Shown here piece after piece: positions 33,001 through 45,146 of a stretch of 64,000 nt of DNA. Both the position numbers and the translations under genes were made by a program. The notes under the pieces are model-generated. The model ran no database searches and was not told the origin of the DNA. It saw nothing but the letters and a program-made list of their open reading frames with translations. How positions within the stretch are numbered: the stretch's first letter is position 1; every line of letters begins with the position of its first letter. The DNA is taken from NCBI RefSeq assembly GCF_020921035.1, contig NC_063159.1:7914501-7978500 (forward strand), in the 5' to 3' direction. The DNA comes from Rhodamnia argentea (Eukaryota; Streptophyta; Magnoliopsida; Myrtales; Myrtaceae).

Positions 33001-34637
33001 TTGAAACATGATAAACAAAGAATCTGTCGGGGAAAAGGATAGCACAATTGCCATTGATTTTGGACGGCGCGCACTTTAGTGCCATAACTTTTTTTTTTTC
33101 GATCACTTGAGTGCCATTAAAATTCACCATAAGTGCCATCCCGCGTTGGATTTTTGGCATCTGGGTGAATGCTATTAGAAAGATAAGGCTTTGAATAATT
33201 GAAAATTATGGCATTTAAGTGAACTTTTTTTTGAATTTATGGCACTCAAGTTGTCCAAGAAAAAGTTATGACATTCAAGTGAGCATCTTACGAATGTTAT
33301 GACACTTATGGTATCTTTATCTCAAATATGTTGTAAAAACTTTGCTGCCTGGAAAAAGAAGACGAACTTATCAAATTAAGTGCTTCCAGGGCTTTGATAT
33401 GTTTCAGGGATGGAACTACCTGTATCCTGATCTGTGACTTAATCAGATTTTTGTCTGGCGATCCTTGCATTTTGACCCCTTTTTTTTTTTTGGTATAGGC
33501 TGTCGTGGAGCCAAAAGCTGATCCTGAGGACGCTAAGTCCTGGCCAAGACTTGTATTAAGGGTTGACAATCACATGTGCAACTACTTGACCTCTGGAAAA
33601 AAGACACGGCTTGCAATTTTGAGCAGTTCCCTTAAAGTTTGGATTCTTCTGAAGGTATGCCCTGTCTTTAAGTGTTCTTTCAATCATAGTGTAACTCTGA
33701 GTCCAAGTTAGAGAATACTGTCATTGGGGTATTTCTCTAAAGTTCTTTTAGCTGGAACAATGAATCCCATCTGCTCAAACTACCATTAAAAGCAAGCACT
33801 TGTTAAATGGTTCGCTGAATAGTCATTTTTAGCTAGGACAAGTTGCTAATGGAAGGAGAAGTTAGAAAGTTCATGTATGTCTTTCATTGATGTAGAGATT
33901 TAACTGCTTTTATGACCATGCTTTTTGCCTCGTGTATATGTGGCCTCTAGTTGTCTCATGATGCCATAATAAAGGAACAATAATCCAACCCTTCAACTGG
34001 ATGTTGGCTACTTTGACTTGGCCGTTTCTCTGTGTTTAATGTTCATAATCTTAGTTTTACCCATGTATTCAAGATCCTTCAACCTTTATCTCCCAAAGAA
34101 TTCACGGAGGCCTTTTGACTTGAATCACTACCAAAAAGTTGCATCTTAATGGAGTACACGGAGGCAGTCTTTTAAGGTGTGGAGATCATGCCAACTGTGC
34201 CAAGGATGGACATGTGGGTTGGGGAGAAAATTTCATGGCTCAATGCGATACATTAAGCCTAGGATTGCAAAAGAAACATTATGTCTTTCTGTTACGACAC
34301 CTTGCTGCATGCTAGAAACAGATTCCATCTCTTGTAGGTTGTGACTATAACACTTCCATCTGGTGAAAAATATTTGATTTGATTATGGAAGGTAATTGAA
34401 GATTGCATGAAGAGAGTTCTCCTGGTTGGTAACCTTTTCTATTTTTACATGGCCCAGGTTGCTAGAGGTTTCACCCGAGGTGAATTTGAAGTGAAGCCAT
34501 TTGGCAACGATAACAAGGTGAACAAGAATCAGCATCAGGTTACCATTCCAATTCTACGGTCCAAGGAAAGAAGAGCCAAAGATTCAGGGAAACAGGTGAC
34601 TATAATTCCAGTGAAGAAATGGAAAACTCGTCGATAG
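24029..34637 (+). CDS. RNE: Chloroplast ribonuclease E/G-like endonuclease with CBM20 domain
   Basis: Fourteen exons: 24029-24105, 24868-24971, 25735-25943, 26274-26532, 26619-27790, 27886-28203, 28310-28351, 28845-28969, 30305-30452, 31592-31664, 32488-32600, 32842-32961, 33499-33654, 34458-34637. They give 3,096 nt (1,031 aa). Plant RNE cleaves and matures chloroplast transcripts. A plastid leader starts MDVSEALPRP. A CBM20 starch-binding-type domain spans about 79-170 (KVVWTVEAE; GFWEPQMAVPM). An acidic linker follows. An S1-like domain (about 345-420) is interrupted by an acidic insert of about 150 residues and resumes at RKGTKIIVQVVKEGLGTKG. The catalytic DNase-I-like part has VSIDVNGGHG and IIVVDFIDM; D790 and D835 match the metal-binding D303 and D346 of E. 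coli RNase E. C893/C896 form the CxxC zinc link. Exons 2 and 3 and the 26533-26618 intron are the least certain parts. It matches Arabidopsis At2g04270. Confidence 0.92.
26846..26917 (+). repeat. 36-bp in-frame tandem duplication inside RNE exon 5
   Basis: Two adjacent 36-base units (26846-26881 and 26882-26917) differ by a single base. They encode VPTESGSGEEEF followed by VPTESGSGEDEF in the acidic linker before the S1 domain. The near identity points to a recent slippage or unequal-exchange duplication that kept the frame. Confidence 0.9.
29630..29948. mobile_element. Foldback element in RNE intron 8
   Basis: The arms are inverted copies. The left arm runs about 29630-29700 (ggacacttgtagtgccacca, then ctcactttggca and ttttcaagtgat). 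The right arm, about 29870-29945, reads the same words on the other strand (atcacttgaaaagtaatgg, accaaagtgag, tagtgtccttt). The interior of about 170 bases is non-coding. A related arrangement occurs in intron 12. It is a small non-autonomous element. Confidence 0.65.
31936..32224 (+). mobile_element. TRIM: 289-bp miniature LTR retrotransposon in RNE intron 10
   Basis: Two direct repeats of exactly 87 bp (31936-32022 and 32138-32224) both start TGTTGAAATAAATAAATATT and end TCTTTCA, so each has the TG...CA ends of an LTR. Directly after the first comes TGGTATCAGAGC (32023-32034), the primer-binding site complementary to initiator-methionine tRNA. Directly before the second comes a purine tract, gaggggga (32129-32136). 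The interior is about 115 bp with no coding capacity. These parts define a terminal-repeat retrotransposon in miniature. The two LTRs differ at several bases and the flanks (gtgtg / gttaa) show no clear duplication, so the insertion is old. Confidence 0.88.
33040..33315. mobile_element. Foldback element in RNE intron 12
   Basis: The left part (about 33068-33140) contains 'ctttagtgccataact' and 'tcacttgagtgccatt', and the right part (about 33205-33310) carries inverted counterparts ('aatttatggcactcaagttg', 'agttatgacattcaagtgagca'). It is AT-rich, non-coding and similar in wording to the foldback in intron 8, so it is probably a related old element. Ends are approximate. Confidence 0.55.
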
Positions 34638-35855
34638 CACATGCCTGGAGAAATATCTATCTTATACGGACAGAAGTCAAGCCTTCCCACAAAGAAAACC
34701 GGTGCAAAGTAGCAGAGGAAAAAGCTGTGATTTTTTCGTTCTTACGGAGGATATCTTGTACTGCAAGCTGATGCTTAGAGCATCCAGTGAGATCAAAATA
34801 TTGAATGTTCTGACATCATGGCCATTCTAGATGCCGGGTGTGGAGGAAAAAGATAGGAATATAAGTTAATGTATATATTCTCATTGAATTTCTAAGCAAT
34901 TTTGCTTGTGAGGGAACTGTATTTTTTCCGTGGTGCAGAACAATATTATCAGATATCTGTATCTCTAGCAAATCTTATGAATAAGAATTGCTTGCCACCA
35001 CATCAATTTGCATTGAACAGAAAATTACGTCGTTAGCCGAATCACAGGAGAGACGAGCTTCTCAATGTCAGACTATGCAGATCAAATTCCAAGTTCACAA
35101 GTATACCAGAGTGTAAGAAAGAAGACAGGAGATTGCCCATCAACGTCAATTGAGGAGTTATGAACAGTATTTTTTAAAGCAAAGTAACAGCTAAAACTGA
35201 GAGGGAAAACTTGGGAACATCTCCCTTTTATTCATACAAAAAGCTGGACCGACGAACATTGACCAATTCGGGTACAAGGAAACATTTAAAGCTAGCTCAG
35301 GGTTGTAGAGATCTTCCCACGCCTTCTCACTTGGGGCTGATGCAGCTATGCTAATTGTGGTTCAATGCCTATACCTAGACCCTGTTGTAAGGTACATTGG
35401 CGCACTGCCGAGTGCCACTGTTTTCTAAAACAATAGTACGGTATACAAGAATTATTGCTGAAGAGTAAAAATCTAGGGATTACTCGGAATGAACTAATGG
35501 ATCAAATCCAAGTTGCAAATGCGGTCCTCCTCGTGCAGCATATGAAAGAAGTCTTCTTTAGCAGTAATTAGAAAGAATCTATCCAGAGCATACCAACGGC
35601 ATGAGCTGGCGGAGTATATCAACTGACAAAAACCTGAGGATATAAAACATTACTAAGACAACAGCAACCGAGCTCACACAACGGGACAGGGAACAGAAGA
35701 AGCTAATTTGAAGTCCATAAAGCTGGAATGATTTCCTGATACCAAATAGATTGTTATTTTAAGGTGACTGCCACACAGGTCTAGCAGTGCACGCAATATC
35801 CACGATTCCCTCAATCTGAAGGGGTAAGGGAGGATAGGAAGATGGTACCTCTTAT
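34638..35855. other. Convergent spacer between RNE and PSAT1
   Basis: RNE ends at 34637 (+) and PSAT1 ends at 35856 (-), so this stretch holds the two 3' UTRs and a short spacer. An AATAAG/AATATT-rich area near 34930-34990 could serve RNE polyadenylation. No gene, RNA or transposon was recognised. Confidence 0.45.
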
Positions 35856-38800
35856 CTACACATAATGCAATAGAAGATCGGAGGAAGAATTCTTTAGTCT
35901 ACAGCTCTGCCCAAGATGAACGTCTCCAAAAACATACCTACACCACCCTGGGCCTGAGATGATGAATATTTGCAAGGACAAAAGAAGAAAGCCATGCTCG
36001 ACAAGGCATAGTGGTTAGATAAAAAAGGCACCTGTATTCGCAATACTCAGGCCATGCACACCGAGCTTTCCCATAGTCCCAGAAACAGTCATTGTCCCTT
36101 AGAGGTCCACGCTTAGCTGCAAAAAATTTATTGCAAGAGGACATTCGTTAGCCTAGAGTGTAAGTAGTGATAAATACTCAAATGCATTCAAAACTGGTCG
36201 AAGAAGAGAGAAGATACCCTTCGTAACGAATTTTGTTTTTGCTTCAGGATGGATATTGTGCCACATCTGAAGCCACACTTCCCTCATTAATACTGGGGAC
36301 CTCACAATATTCCTGTGGTTTGCTACACTAAGATATTGTCAATTTACTGTCACAGAATTACCCAGATGAGATGAGACATACAGTTGATGTAAAATGATTT
36401 GCACAGATTCAACATACATATGTCATACTTCAACCAAAATGTTATACTTTATCTTTGCATGAAAAAAGCATTTTTTATGGACAAATATTAAGAACATACT
36501 ACAGCAGCGTTGTACAAACTCCAAAATATTCCAAATAGAAGGAAATTAAAGGGTTGCCATGCACCTCAACATCTTCTTATTTAGTTCGGTAACAGAAAAC
36601 AGAGTGAATGGATCAGCGAGACCAAAATCCAAGTGTAATGCTTCGATAAGGATGGTTTGCTAGTTGGGCCAGCCATTGTGGGCAAGAAATAGGAATTTTC
36701 ATGAAGTCTATAATTTATCAATCATCATCCAAACTTACCTAGAGCTCATCTATCTCCAAGGAAAAAGTAACATCATATATATCATAAAGTGGAATCTAAT
36801 TGGTCCTATCTAGATCAGAATGCATCGTTCAGGTTACCCAAAGTGAAACAATGGGCATGTCCCCTACTTTTGTTTTATTTTTTTTCTGGTCGAGCATGTC
36901 CCCTACTTCAGCAGTAACTGAACTAAGTGTCTATGTTATTAAAATCCCAAGTTCTAATTGAAAGGAATATTCTTATTTTCCTGTGGTTCTTGGTGAAAAA
37001 TAAACTGATAGATATCCTAGAATTAATGATTAACATCATTTGCGTTTTTTTTTTTTTTTTGGTAAGGAACATCATTTACGTTCTTCTTCATTATTTTCAT
37101 CATTAAAAAGTATGAATTATCCATTCTTCGGGTGGTAGCTGGTGATTGGTCAAAAACAAAGTGTTAGTTGGTGCAATGGGCTATGCATTGAAAAGCCCAT
37201 ATTGAAGCAAGACATTCTTAGTCAACTCATCAATAAGCCAAATCTAGCAAGGACACATCAGAATGCGAAGCACCTTTATCAAGCTCCCAAACTGCCGTTG
37301 TCCTTCCTGGAATGCTTTCAGCATCTTCATAATAGGTTATGTATTTAACCCTAGGAGATCTTGTCATGTTTGGAAAAATATCTTCATCATAGGGATGCTC
37401 CACATTCAATTCCACTTGTACATCTGAACCATCATGCTCAGACTGCAAATTCAGAATCAGAGCTACAAATTTCAGCAAGGCACATAAAATTAGCTCTTTG
37501 GTGAATACTTTATCTTGCTCTAGCATGTGAGGTAATGAGAAGCTCCAATGTGTATTAGTCTAGCCTGGCCACTGTCCTGTGAAATTCAACACCGTGAGCG
37601 TAGACTGTTGAGTCCATGAAATATATCAATCTCCAGAAACATGGACCTCAAAGTCAATATTTCACTTCACTGTCCATCAGGTTCATGTTTACAGATCAGT
37701 CAAATGCAATTGAAAAATATTGGGTGTTACAACCAATATCACTACCACCTGCCAACTTGTTTGTTAGTCCTTGTTCAAATAAATTATTAAGATTTCGTTA
37801 TTCTAACCCTCAAATGCACCAAAAGTAGGATCACCTACTAAGAATACCAATCTCAAATGAAACTTGAAAATTACAAACGTGGATTTGTGTATACAAGAAC
37901 CTCAAAAAAGAAGTACAAATTTCCATGTACACCAGTTACTCTGGATGGTACCTGAGGTGCTCTTGTAATGTTTATTCTGTGACCAAGCCAATTCTTGCAC
38001 CAAGAGAGAGAATGGTACGATACCTGCAAATGAAATGCTAGATCATTTGCATTAAAAAAATGTTTTTTAAACTTGATGAAAACTAAAAGAAGGCTTACTG
38101 TCTCATCACCGCTTGTAGCTCCTGGATTCCCCTCGACCACATTCCCTGATCTGTTCAAATGGTAAAAAGTGCATAACTTGACAGATATGGACAATGCATC
38201 AAAAGCACAAATAAAAGCATCACTAATGAAATTCAGGTGTATTAGAGTAGGGCACATCATGCAAATGATACCAATTATATCCTAGATTTGGACGTGATTG
38301 GTGTGTCAGCATAGAAGAGCAAAATGTCTTCAATACAGGAATGCAAAAGGTATAGATGAAAATGGTGTTATAAGATCTAGTCTTGTACTCTAAGAGTTTG
38401 ATTGGGAAAATCTTCAATTGCACACAAATAACACAAATTCAATTTAGACCCTTCAAGGCTCTGTGTAAATCCCAGTTCCCATTTCAAGGTATAGTTCTGA
38501 AGTAAGCCTGAAACTAGCCTTTGAAGACCTATAGAGGGCATGCTAAAATTGGATATGATGTTTAGATCTAACTCAAGTGCTTATATTCTATTTTAATAGC
38601 AAGTACTCATATGTTGACAAGTATTCTTATTGTTGGACTAGGCAACTTTCTTCCAGAGTCATCGATCTATGAGAAGTAAAATCTCCATCAACCACCGGAA
38701 TTTATCCTGTTAGCAGAGGCCAAGATAAAATTTAATAGGAAAATCGACAGGAGATTCCTGTGCAATTGGAACACAGCCAGTAGATGCTCTCGAGTAGAAT

Positions 38801-41800
38801 TATCACTAGTCAGAATAGTAGCAACTCACCTCGATAGCAGAGATCCTTCAAATTCATAAATGACATCGGTGATGATCCAGTTATCAGGGTAAGGTTTCCC
38901 ACTTGGGGCAAAATAGTAACCAACCTGGGTACCATTATCAAGAATTGTGTTGGAACAAAATCCAAGTTACTATATTAGGAAGTGACTTAACCAAATAAAA
39001 AATGTCGGCATGTATGACAACTCATAAACACTGTTTAATCCGATGCATCATAAATCCTTATGTTGAGAATGCTTCATACCTCAGTCTTGGAATCTATCCC
39101 GTAGATACAAAAGACGTTCTTTATAGGCGGCCTCTCCCAAGGTGTAAGTGGATTTAAAACAGGATCTCCATGATATGACCTGAAACAGCAAGCATCTTTA
39201 ATTTCAACGAAGTGAGAGAAAATCTAAAAGTTTTTCAGTCACTAAAATTCTAACAAAGCAACCTGTTAAGAGATTCATTTACAACCTAAAGTTTTGATAC
39301 TTAAAAAGAAACATCGACAACAGATCAACAAAGCAACAGCTAAGAAGTTCATATGCCCTCTTAGGGGGATGAAAACAACCCTCGGAGGTAGAACATAAAG
39401 GCTGAAGTGACTAATTAGCAAATTTATGGTGTCAACGTTGCATTCTCCTATGTCGAAGTTGAGTCTCTGTCAAGGATCACAACAAGATCAGGGTTTGTAT
39501 AGGGAAAGCGTAGGATGTCGAGATGGCAACATACAACCTATATAGAAGCAGCAATTTTTTCGAAGGTATAGCGGCATTTACACCTTGAAAGGCAAAAAGT
39601 CTTCTTAAAGTGAAAAGGGCATTCCTCCGAGCACACTAAGGATCATTTCAGGTTCTAGAACATAATATGGAAGGACGAAGACACTGACTGCATACGCGAC
39701 TGAAGCATTTGAGGGGCAACCTTAAGAAAGTAATGTCATAAGGTGAGCAATAAGACGAAGGAACAGGAAGGTCGTTGCTTCTAAATTTAACCATAAAGGG
39801 GAAATTTGTATATTGCAATAGACCTAGGGAACTCAGTCACTTTTACCATGTTAAAGCCGCAAGAGAATGTTTGTTTATCCTTGAGCAAAAGTAAAAACTA
39901 CTTTTTGGGTCTTCCCAAAAATATTATTTGAATCTCAGAAAATTATGAAAAAATTATATGCGAATTACATGTCGACAGTTGAGTGTTACGAAGTTTCAGA
40001 AGTTACGGCTTTGAAAAAAGAAAGTGCATAAGTTAAAAGATTTAGGTTAACCAAAAAGCAAAACGTAATCCATATTCGTGTGGCAGATGTATAAACATGT
40101 CAAATTTCTCTTTCAAACGACACAGCATTTATCCTTGTTGAGTCCATAATATTCGTCTTCATTGGAGAATAATAAAAAACTTACTTTTGTAATTGGTGCA
40201 AAAGTCTCTTGCTATCTGGGTCATAATCCTCAATTGCTTTGAAGAAGGTCCCATCTGATATTTCCCTGGCTGAAAAGGATAGCTGAGTAGGAAGGCCACA
40301 TTCCATATTTGACAAATTGACATCGGCAATGTCCGAAACTGATGGGTAGGCGTCAACTCCTGCCAAAGAAGGAAAAAAAGCATAAGAGCCTGTGCAGTTT
40401 CACCATATTATTAAAACGAGACTTTCAGCTCTCACCACGGATAGAGGGAATTTCAATGTTTATTATATTTGTCGGCCATCCAGAATAGTTTGATCGATAT
40501 TCTTGTTCGTCACATTGATATGCATGATGACCTCTGCTGTTTCCCAAAGAAAAATGCTTCCAGTATGCCTTATCCGTCTGACAATACTTTGAAAATGGCA
40601 TCATCCATAGGGAAGAAGAAAATGAATTGAACAACAATCTCGCCGTCCCCTGATGCCTTGCACAAGTATGACATTATAAGAATTATAACAAACACGTTCA
40701 ATTGTTCTTGTTTGAAGTTTAGTTAAGCATATGAGTGACTGTGTATAATATGACGACAGGTTAAACCTTATAGACATTTCAAGTTTGGAAGGTTTAAGAA
40801 GCACATAAATTAATAAGAAATATCCATGCAATACAAGAATTAGCACGACTTAAAAATTCCTATTTAAACTCCATGAATTATTTCAAGATAATTGGATTAG
40901 ATTCAATGCATAAACATTAACATATAACCACAAAATAAAAAGAACCAGAGAAGGGCAAGGGCTGTATCTACCCAAGATGTCATGATACAAAGTACAAAGA
41001 AAATGTGAGAAGCAACAGGGTCCTTTTTGAGAAGTAAAAAACCAAATAATGAAGCACTCTATAATTGGACGCGAACAAAGACCTAATTCACAGACATGTA
41101 GAAAAGAACATCTGGGAACTAAAATAAATATGGGTAAATTTCTGTTAAACCTGCATCATAGGAAGGGATCAATGCTTGATAACCTAGAATTCTATGATTA
41201 TAGTCCGAACCAAACTAAAAGGCGTCAAACACACAATAATTAGGAAAGAGAGAAACATATAAAGGAAAGGCCAGCAGGAACTTTAATATGAAAACAGAAA
41301 CACGTTGTTTGTGTAACAGGCCCGCTGGCTTGAAGGAAAATGAAGGCTGACCTCAGAAATAGGAAGACCAAATGTAAATCCAGAAAGTGACGCCTCAATA
41401 GTCTGAGTTGAACCAAGAAGCGGAGCCGCTGCAATGGAGCACAAAAGAAAGTCAAACATGTGCTCTTCTCTGCTTTCAGACTGCTATTTAGACTGATAAT
41501 TAGCTTTCTGTAAGTTGACATACCGACAGCGAAATAGGCATGTATGTGTTCATCAAGCCACTTAAGATACTGTTTTGGAGCAATTTCTAGCTTTAACCAT
41601 TCCAGGAAGTAGCGGAAAACATTATTACCCAAGGAATGTGCGAACACTAATGAGGGCCCTCCACGAAGTTTTAGTGCAGTCTCAAATGTCAGCCTGTCAC
41701 AGCAACAAAACATTATTTAAGACATTCCTATGTCGGTAGGTTTACGTCTAGTGTAGCCACAGCTGTGCTGGATGTGCCATTGTCCATGTGTTTGACAAAC

Positions 41801-43786
41801 CATTTTAGAAAGGCAACTCCTCAAAGTTGGGTGAAGCAGCATGTTAGAAACAGCTCTGAGCCGTTGCAGTTGTGGAGGCGCTGCTGCGAGGCGTTTGAAG
41901 AAAACAAAGCAAAAGCAGCCACGCCCTTTCCAAAAGCTGTGGCAGCTATGCAATACCTATGCTAAACATCATCTACGAGCATTTCTTGCTGTATTTGCAT
42001 TTCAAACAGCATTTATGTACAAATGCATTGGAATATCTTAGTATCTACTTCAAAAGACAAAGGAAAATGAAGAGTTTGCCAAAGCTAGTCAAAATAGGCT
42101 TTTATGAGATCATCATGACTGTACATACTTCAGCTTGTGAAAGTAGAGATCTCTCTCCTCAAGCATTGATGGTGACAATCTCCAATCATATGGAACAGCA
42201 ATGATAGCATTTGCCTCAACACCAAATTCAATGCACCACTTTACCCAGTCCTTCCATACTGAAGAAAGAGGACCTATAGAAAAAAAAACTTTCGCAAAAG
42301 CGTTCTTTACTACCAAAAGCACACGAATAACATAATGAGAAAGTTAATAGGCACAAGGATAAGACATGTTGCCAAAGCACAAAACATAAGGTCCATGAAA
42401 GTACCTGTAATATAACCAGGATCAAGTTCTGTAATTGCAGAAAGACCACCATCTGGGCGTGATTTACATTCAGGATGATCTGTTTGATTATAAGGGTCTA
42501 GAAGCATGCATTTAAGCCAACAGTTTACAGCAGAAAGAAGCTGCAAAAAATGGGTCAAATTAACTTTCAATTTACCAGCGTTTACGCACTAGCATATGGG
42601 GAATATCCAAACTACAAGGGTGAAGAGGTCGAGAACTTTGGTACATGATTTAGTTTTGTGTCCAAGAATAAGTTCATGACAGAACAGCACCAATCAAGAA
42701 CATCAAAATAACCTAGCAAACTATGGATGTGCACATTGATCTTAGAGCAAATAGATTTACATTGATCCTATAGGAGAAAAGAGACTGATTTCTCAAGGAA
42801 AGAAAGGAAGCATCATAATCCAACTGAACAAATCCCTAACAGGAAACTCATTACAATGATATTTATAAGCTGATAACTATGCAGGAGCCATAACGCATTA
42901 TATCAAGCTTCATCTTAGCTGCTTGGACTACCCTAGGATGCTCATAGCAGCACTTGGAGACTGACCGCATGAAAAATGGGGGGAAAATTGGAAAAGATGG
43001 GGAAGAAAATTTGGCTAGCTTGGCTGTTAGCTCAACAGAATTTGTTAGTCTATGAAGCAAAGAAGACAAGACATCACTCCTCAATCAGATGAGTAATGAC
43101 ATCTATCGTTCTCATTCCAATCATTCCCAAATTGTGTCCACCGTTTTCTCTTCTGCTTCTAATGCCTATTAATGCACAAAACACGATTCACAGATTTTAT
43201 GAAAGAACAAAAGCCTCTTTCGAAACATGAATGGCTCAACTGACGCATAATAGAAGCAGAACCTTGCTCATTTCGACTCTGGCAACTCCAACTAGAAGCA
43301 AGAGATCAATATTCTAGCAAAAAAAAAAACACTCGTTCCAGCCAAATTGTCTCGACAACACAGAAAAACACAAAAACAATAGTAGGAAACCTCGAGCGAA
43401 GGAACAATCAACGAACGGATAGAGCGACACCAAAAAGTGGAAAGTTGCACACTCGGAACAAACACGCTCGAAGGCAGCACATGCACACAAAACTCACGAA
43501 ACAATGAACTCCACAGCAGAAGAATCCGACCACACGTGACCTTGGTGGTGTCGAGCCAGACCAAGTCGAGAGGGTTGAAATCGAGCGGCGAGTAAGGGCA
43601 GTCGAGGATGGACCAAGCCCGAAGCTGAGCGGAGGCGAACCCCGGTATGATGATCCCGGAGAGCCTCTGCCTCTGCTTCGACCGTATCTCCTCCTCCTCC
43701 CCCGTCGACGCGCCCGCGGCGATGATGATCGCCAGCAGCAGCAGAACCGAGGCGAGGGAGCGGACCCGAGTCGCCTTCGCTCTCAT
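35856..43786 (-). CDS. PSAT1: Phospholipid-sterol O-acyltransferase
   Basis: PSAT1 moves an acyl chain from phospholipid to free sterols, making steryl esters at the endomembrane. It belongs to the LCAT family. Fifteen exons in transcription order: 43541-43786, 42405-42540, 42129-42273, 41524-41693, 41352-41428, 40436-40649, 40185-40359, 39080-39179, 38830-38924, 38099-38150, 37952-38023, 37274-37442, 36218-36322, 36032-36116, 35856-35937. The sum is 1,923 nt (640 aa). The chosen ATG (43784-43786) gives a basic start and a hydrophobic stretch (SVLLLLAIIIAAGA) as in a signal anchor. IIPGFASAQLRAW is the LCAT oxyanion region. SLVFAHSLGNN holds the nucleophile Ser196 in an AHSLG elbow. IIAVPYDWRLSP and APLLGS are further family motifs. 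The C-terminus (AKRGPLRDNDCFWDYG, CEYRYVFGDVHLGQSC) is typical of plant PSAT. It matches Arabidopsis At1g04010. Confidence 0.94.
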
Positions 43787-45141
43787 CTGCTCGCCTCCGA
43801 AGCCGAACCGCGCACGCCGCGCCGGGAGATTATGCGGCAGAGACCGAGATTGCTCTCGCTCTCCTCTCGTCGTCGCGTCTGCAAATGGATGTTTGATCGG
43901 ACGCGAGAGAGAGAGAGAGAGAGAGGAACTGTTGAGTGGTTGGTTGGTTGGTTTCAGTTTCACTGAGAATCACCGCCAGGCCAGCCGCACCTGACTTTTT
44001 GACGCCACCTGATTTTCATTTTCAGCTCCCCGACGCTTCAGATTGGCGAGCTCCGACAAGAAAGGTTGTTGCCTTTTCGGATTGTGACGTAAGCAAACGA
44101 CGCCGTGTTTGTGTACACACGTATATATTTTGTAGTAAAATGACGCAATGATTTATGAATTTTGGTTTAATATGTAATGATGTTATTGTACTTTTAATTT
44201 ATTCAATGTAGTTCAATAATTTTTACTTAATATGAAACTATGTGAAAATAACACAAGCGAAAGGATTATATAAAATACTTATTAATAGTTTAAAGATCGC
44301 ATTGAATAAATTAAAAGTTCTGAAATCACATCGTAAATTTGACTAAAGTTAAAGGACCATTGCTCAAATCAAAAGTCTATGGATGACATTACATAACTAA
44401 AATTTTGTTATTATCCCTTTTCTTTTCGCGGTATCAAAATAAAGATGAAGGCAATTCCGACCATAATGATAAGCATCAACTTGGCTTTTTCACCCAAAGC
44501 ACGCAGTCTCAACGTTACCATAACTCAACCTTATATGAAAATATATAAATCCATAAATATTTGATAAAAAAAAACATGTTATAATATCAAAATTTGTGTA
44601 ATCCGTAAAAAAAGATATGTACACATATTCAACAAAACACTAACTCATTCTAATATCTAACTATGATTACACTAAGCACCCATGATGAAGGAGACTAAGT
44701 TTACCCATATGGTCTCTACCTCTATCGTCTGATGGTGTGGCCCGCAAGGATGTCCTGATAACACTATGCATACTTACCCCTCATTGGGTAACGATATGAA
44801 CATAATCCATCAACCTTAATCTCTAACAACTCACAACCAAATGAGAAACCATCTCACAAAGCATTGACCGATAACCATTTCGAAATATTCCAAATGAGGT
44901 TTACCAATGCCTTTTCGACCAATTGAAAATATAGTTAAAGGTCAATCCAATTTATGCAAGAAATATGTTCCTTCATAACTCGCACTATATTAAATCTCTA
45001 TCACCTTCAAGATATGGGTTTATAAATTCACAAGCGAGATGATACCACTTACATGGAAAAGATGAAAATCAACCTACGAAGGTTATCAAGCCGATGCATT
45101 CATTGGAATAAGAATTAATTGAAAGACAATATCAGAATCCG
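43787..45141 (-). promoter_or_regulatory. PSAT1 5' UTR/promoter and AT-rich spacer
   Basis: Upstream of the PSAT1 ATG a GA/CT tract (43905-43925) and a (TTGG)n stretch (about 43937-43951) probably fall in the leader. From about 44120 the sequence becomes AT-rich spacer with no recognisable gene, up to the solo LTR at 45147. An in-frame ATG at about 43961 would add a Ser-rich low-complexity extension before the hydrophobic leader and was not preferred. Confidence 0.4.
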
Positions 45142-45146
45142 AGTAT

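Noticed and set aside
43787-43963. An upstream in-frame ATG for PSAT1
   Set aside because: It would add a Ser/Leu stretch encoded by the CT microsatellite before the hydrophobic leader; the ATG at 43784-43786 gives a normal signal-anchor start.
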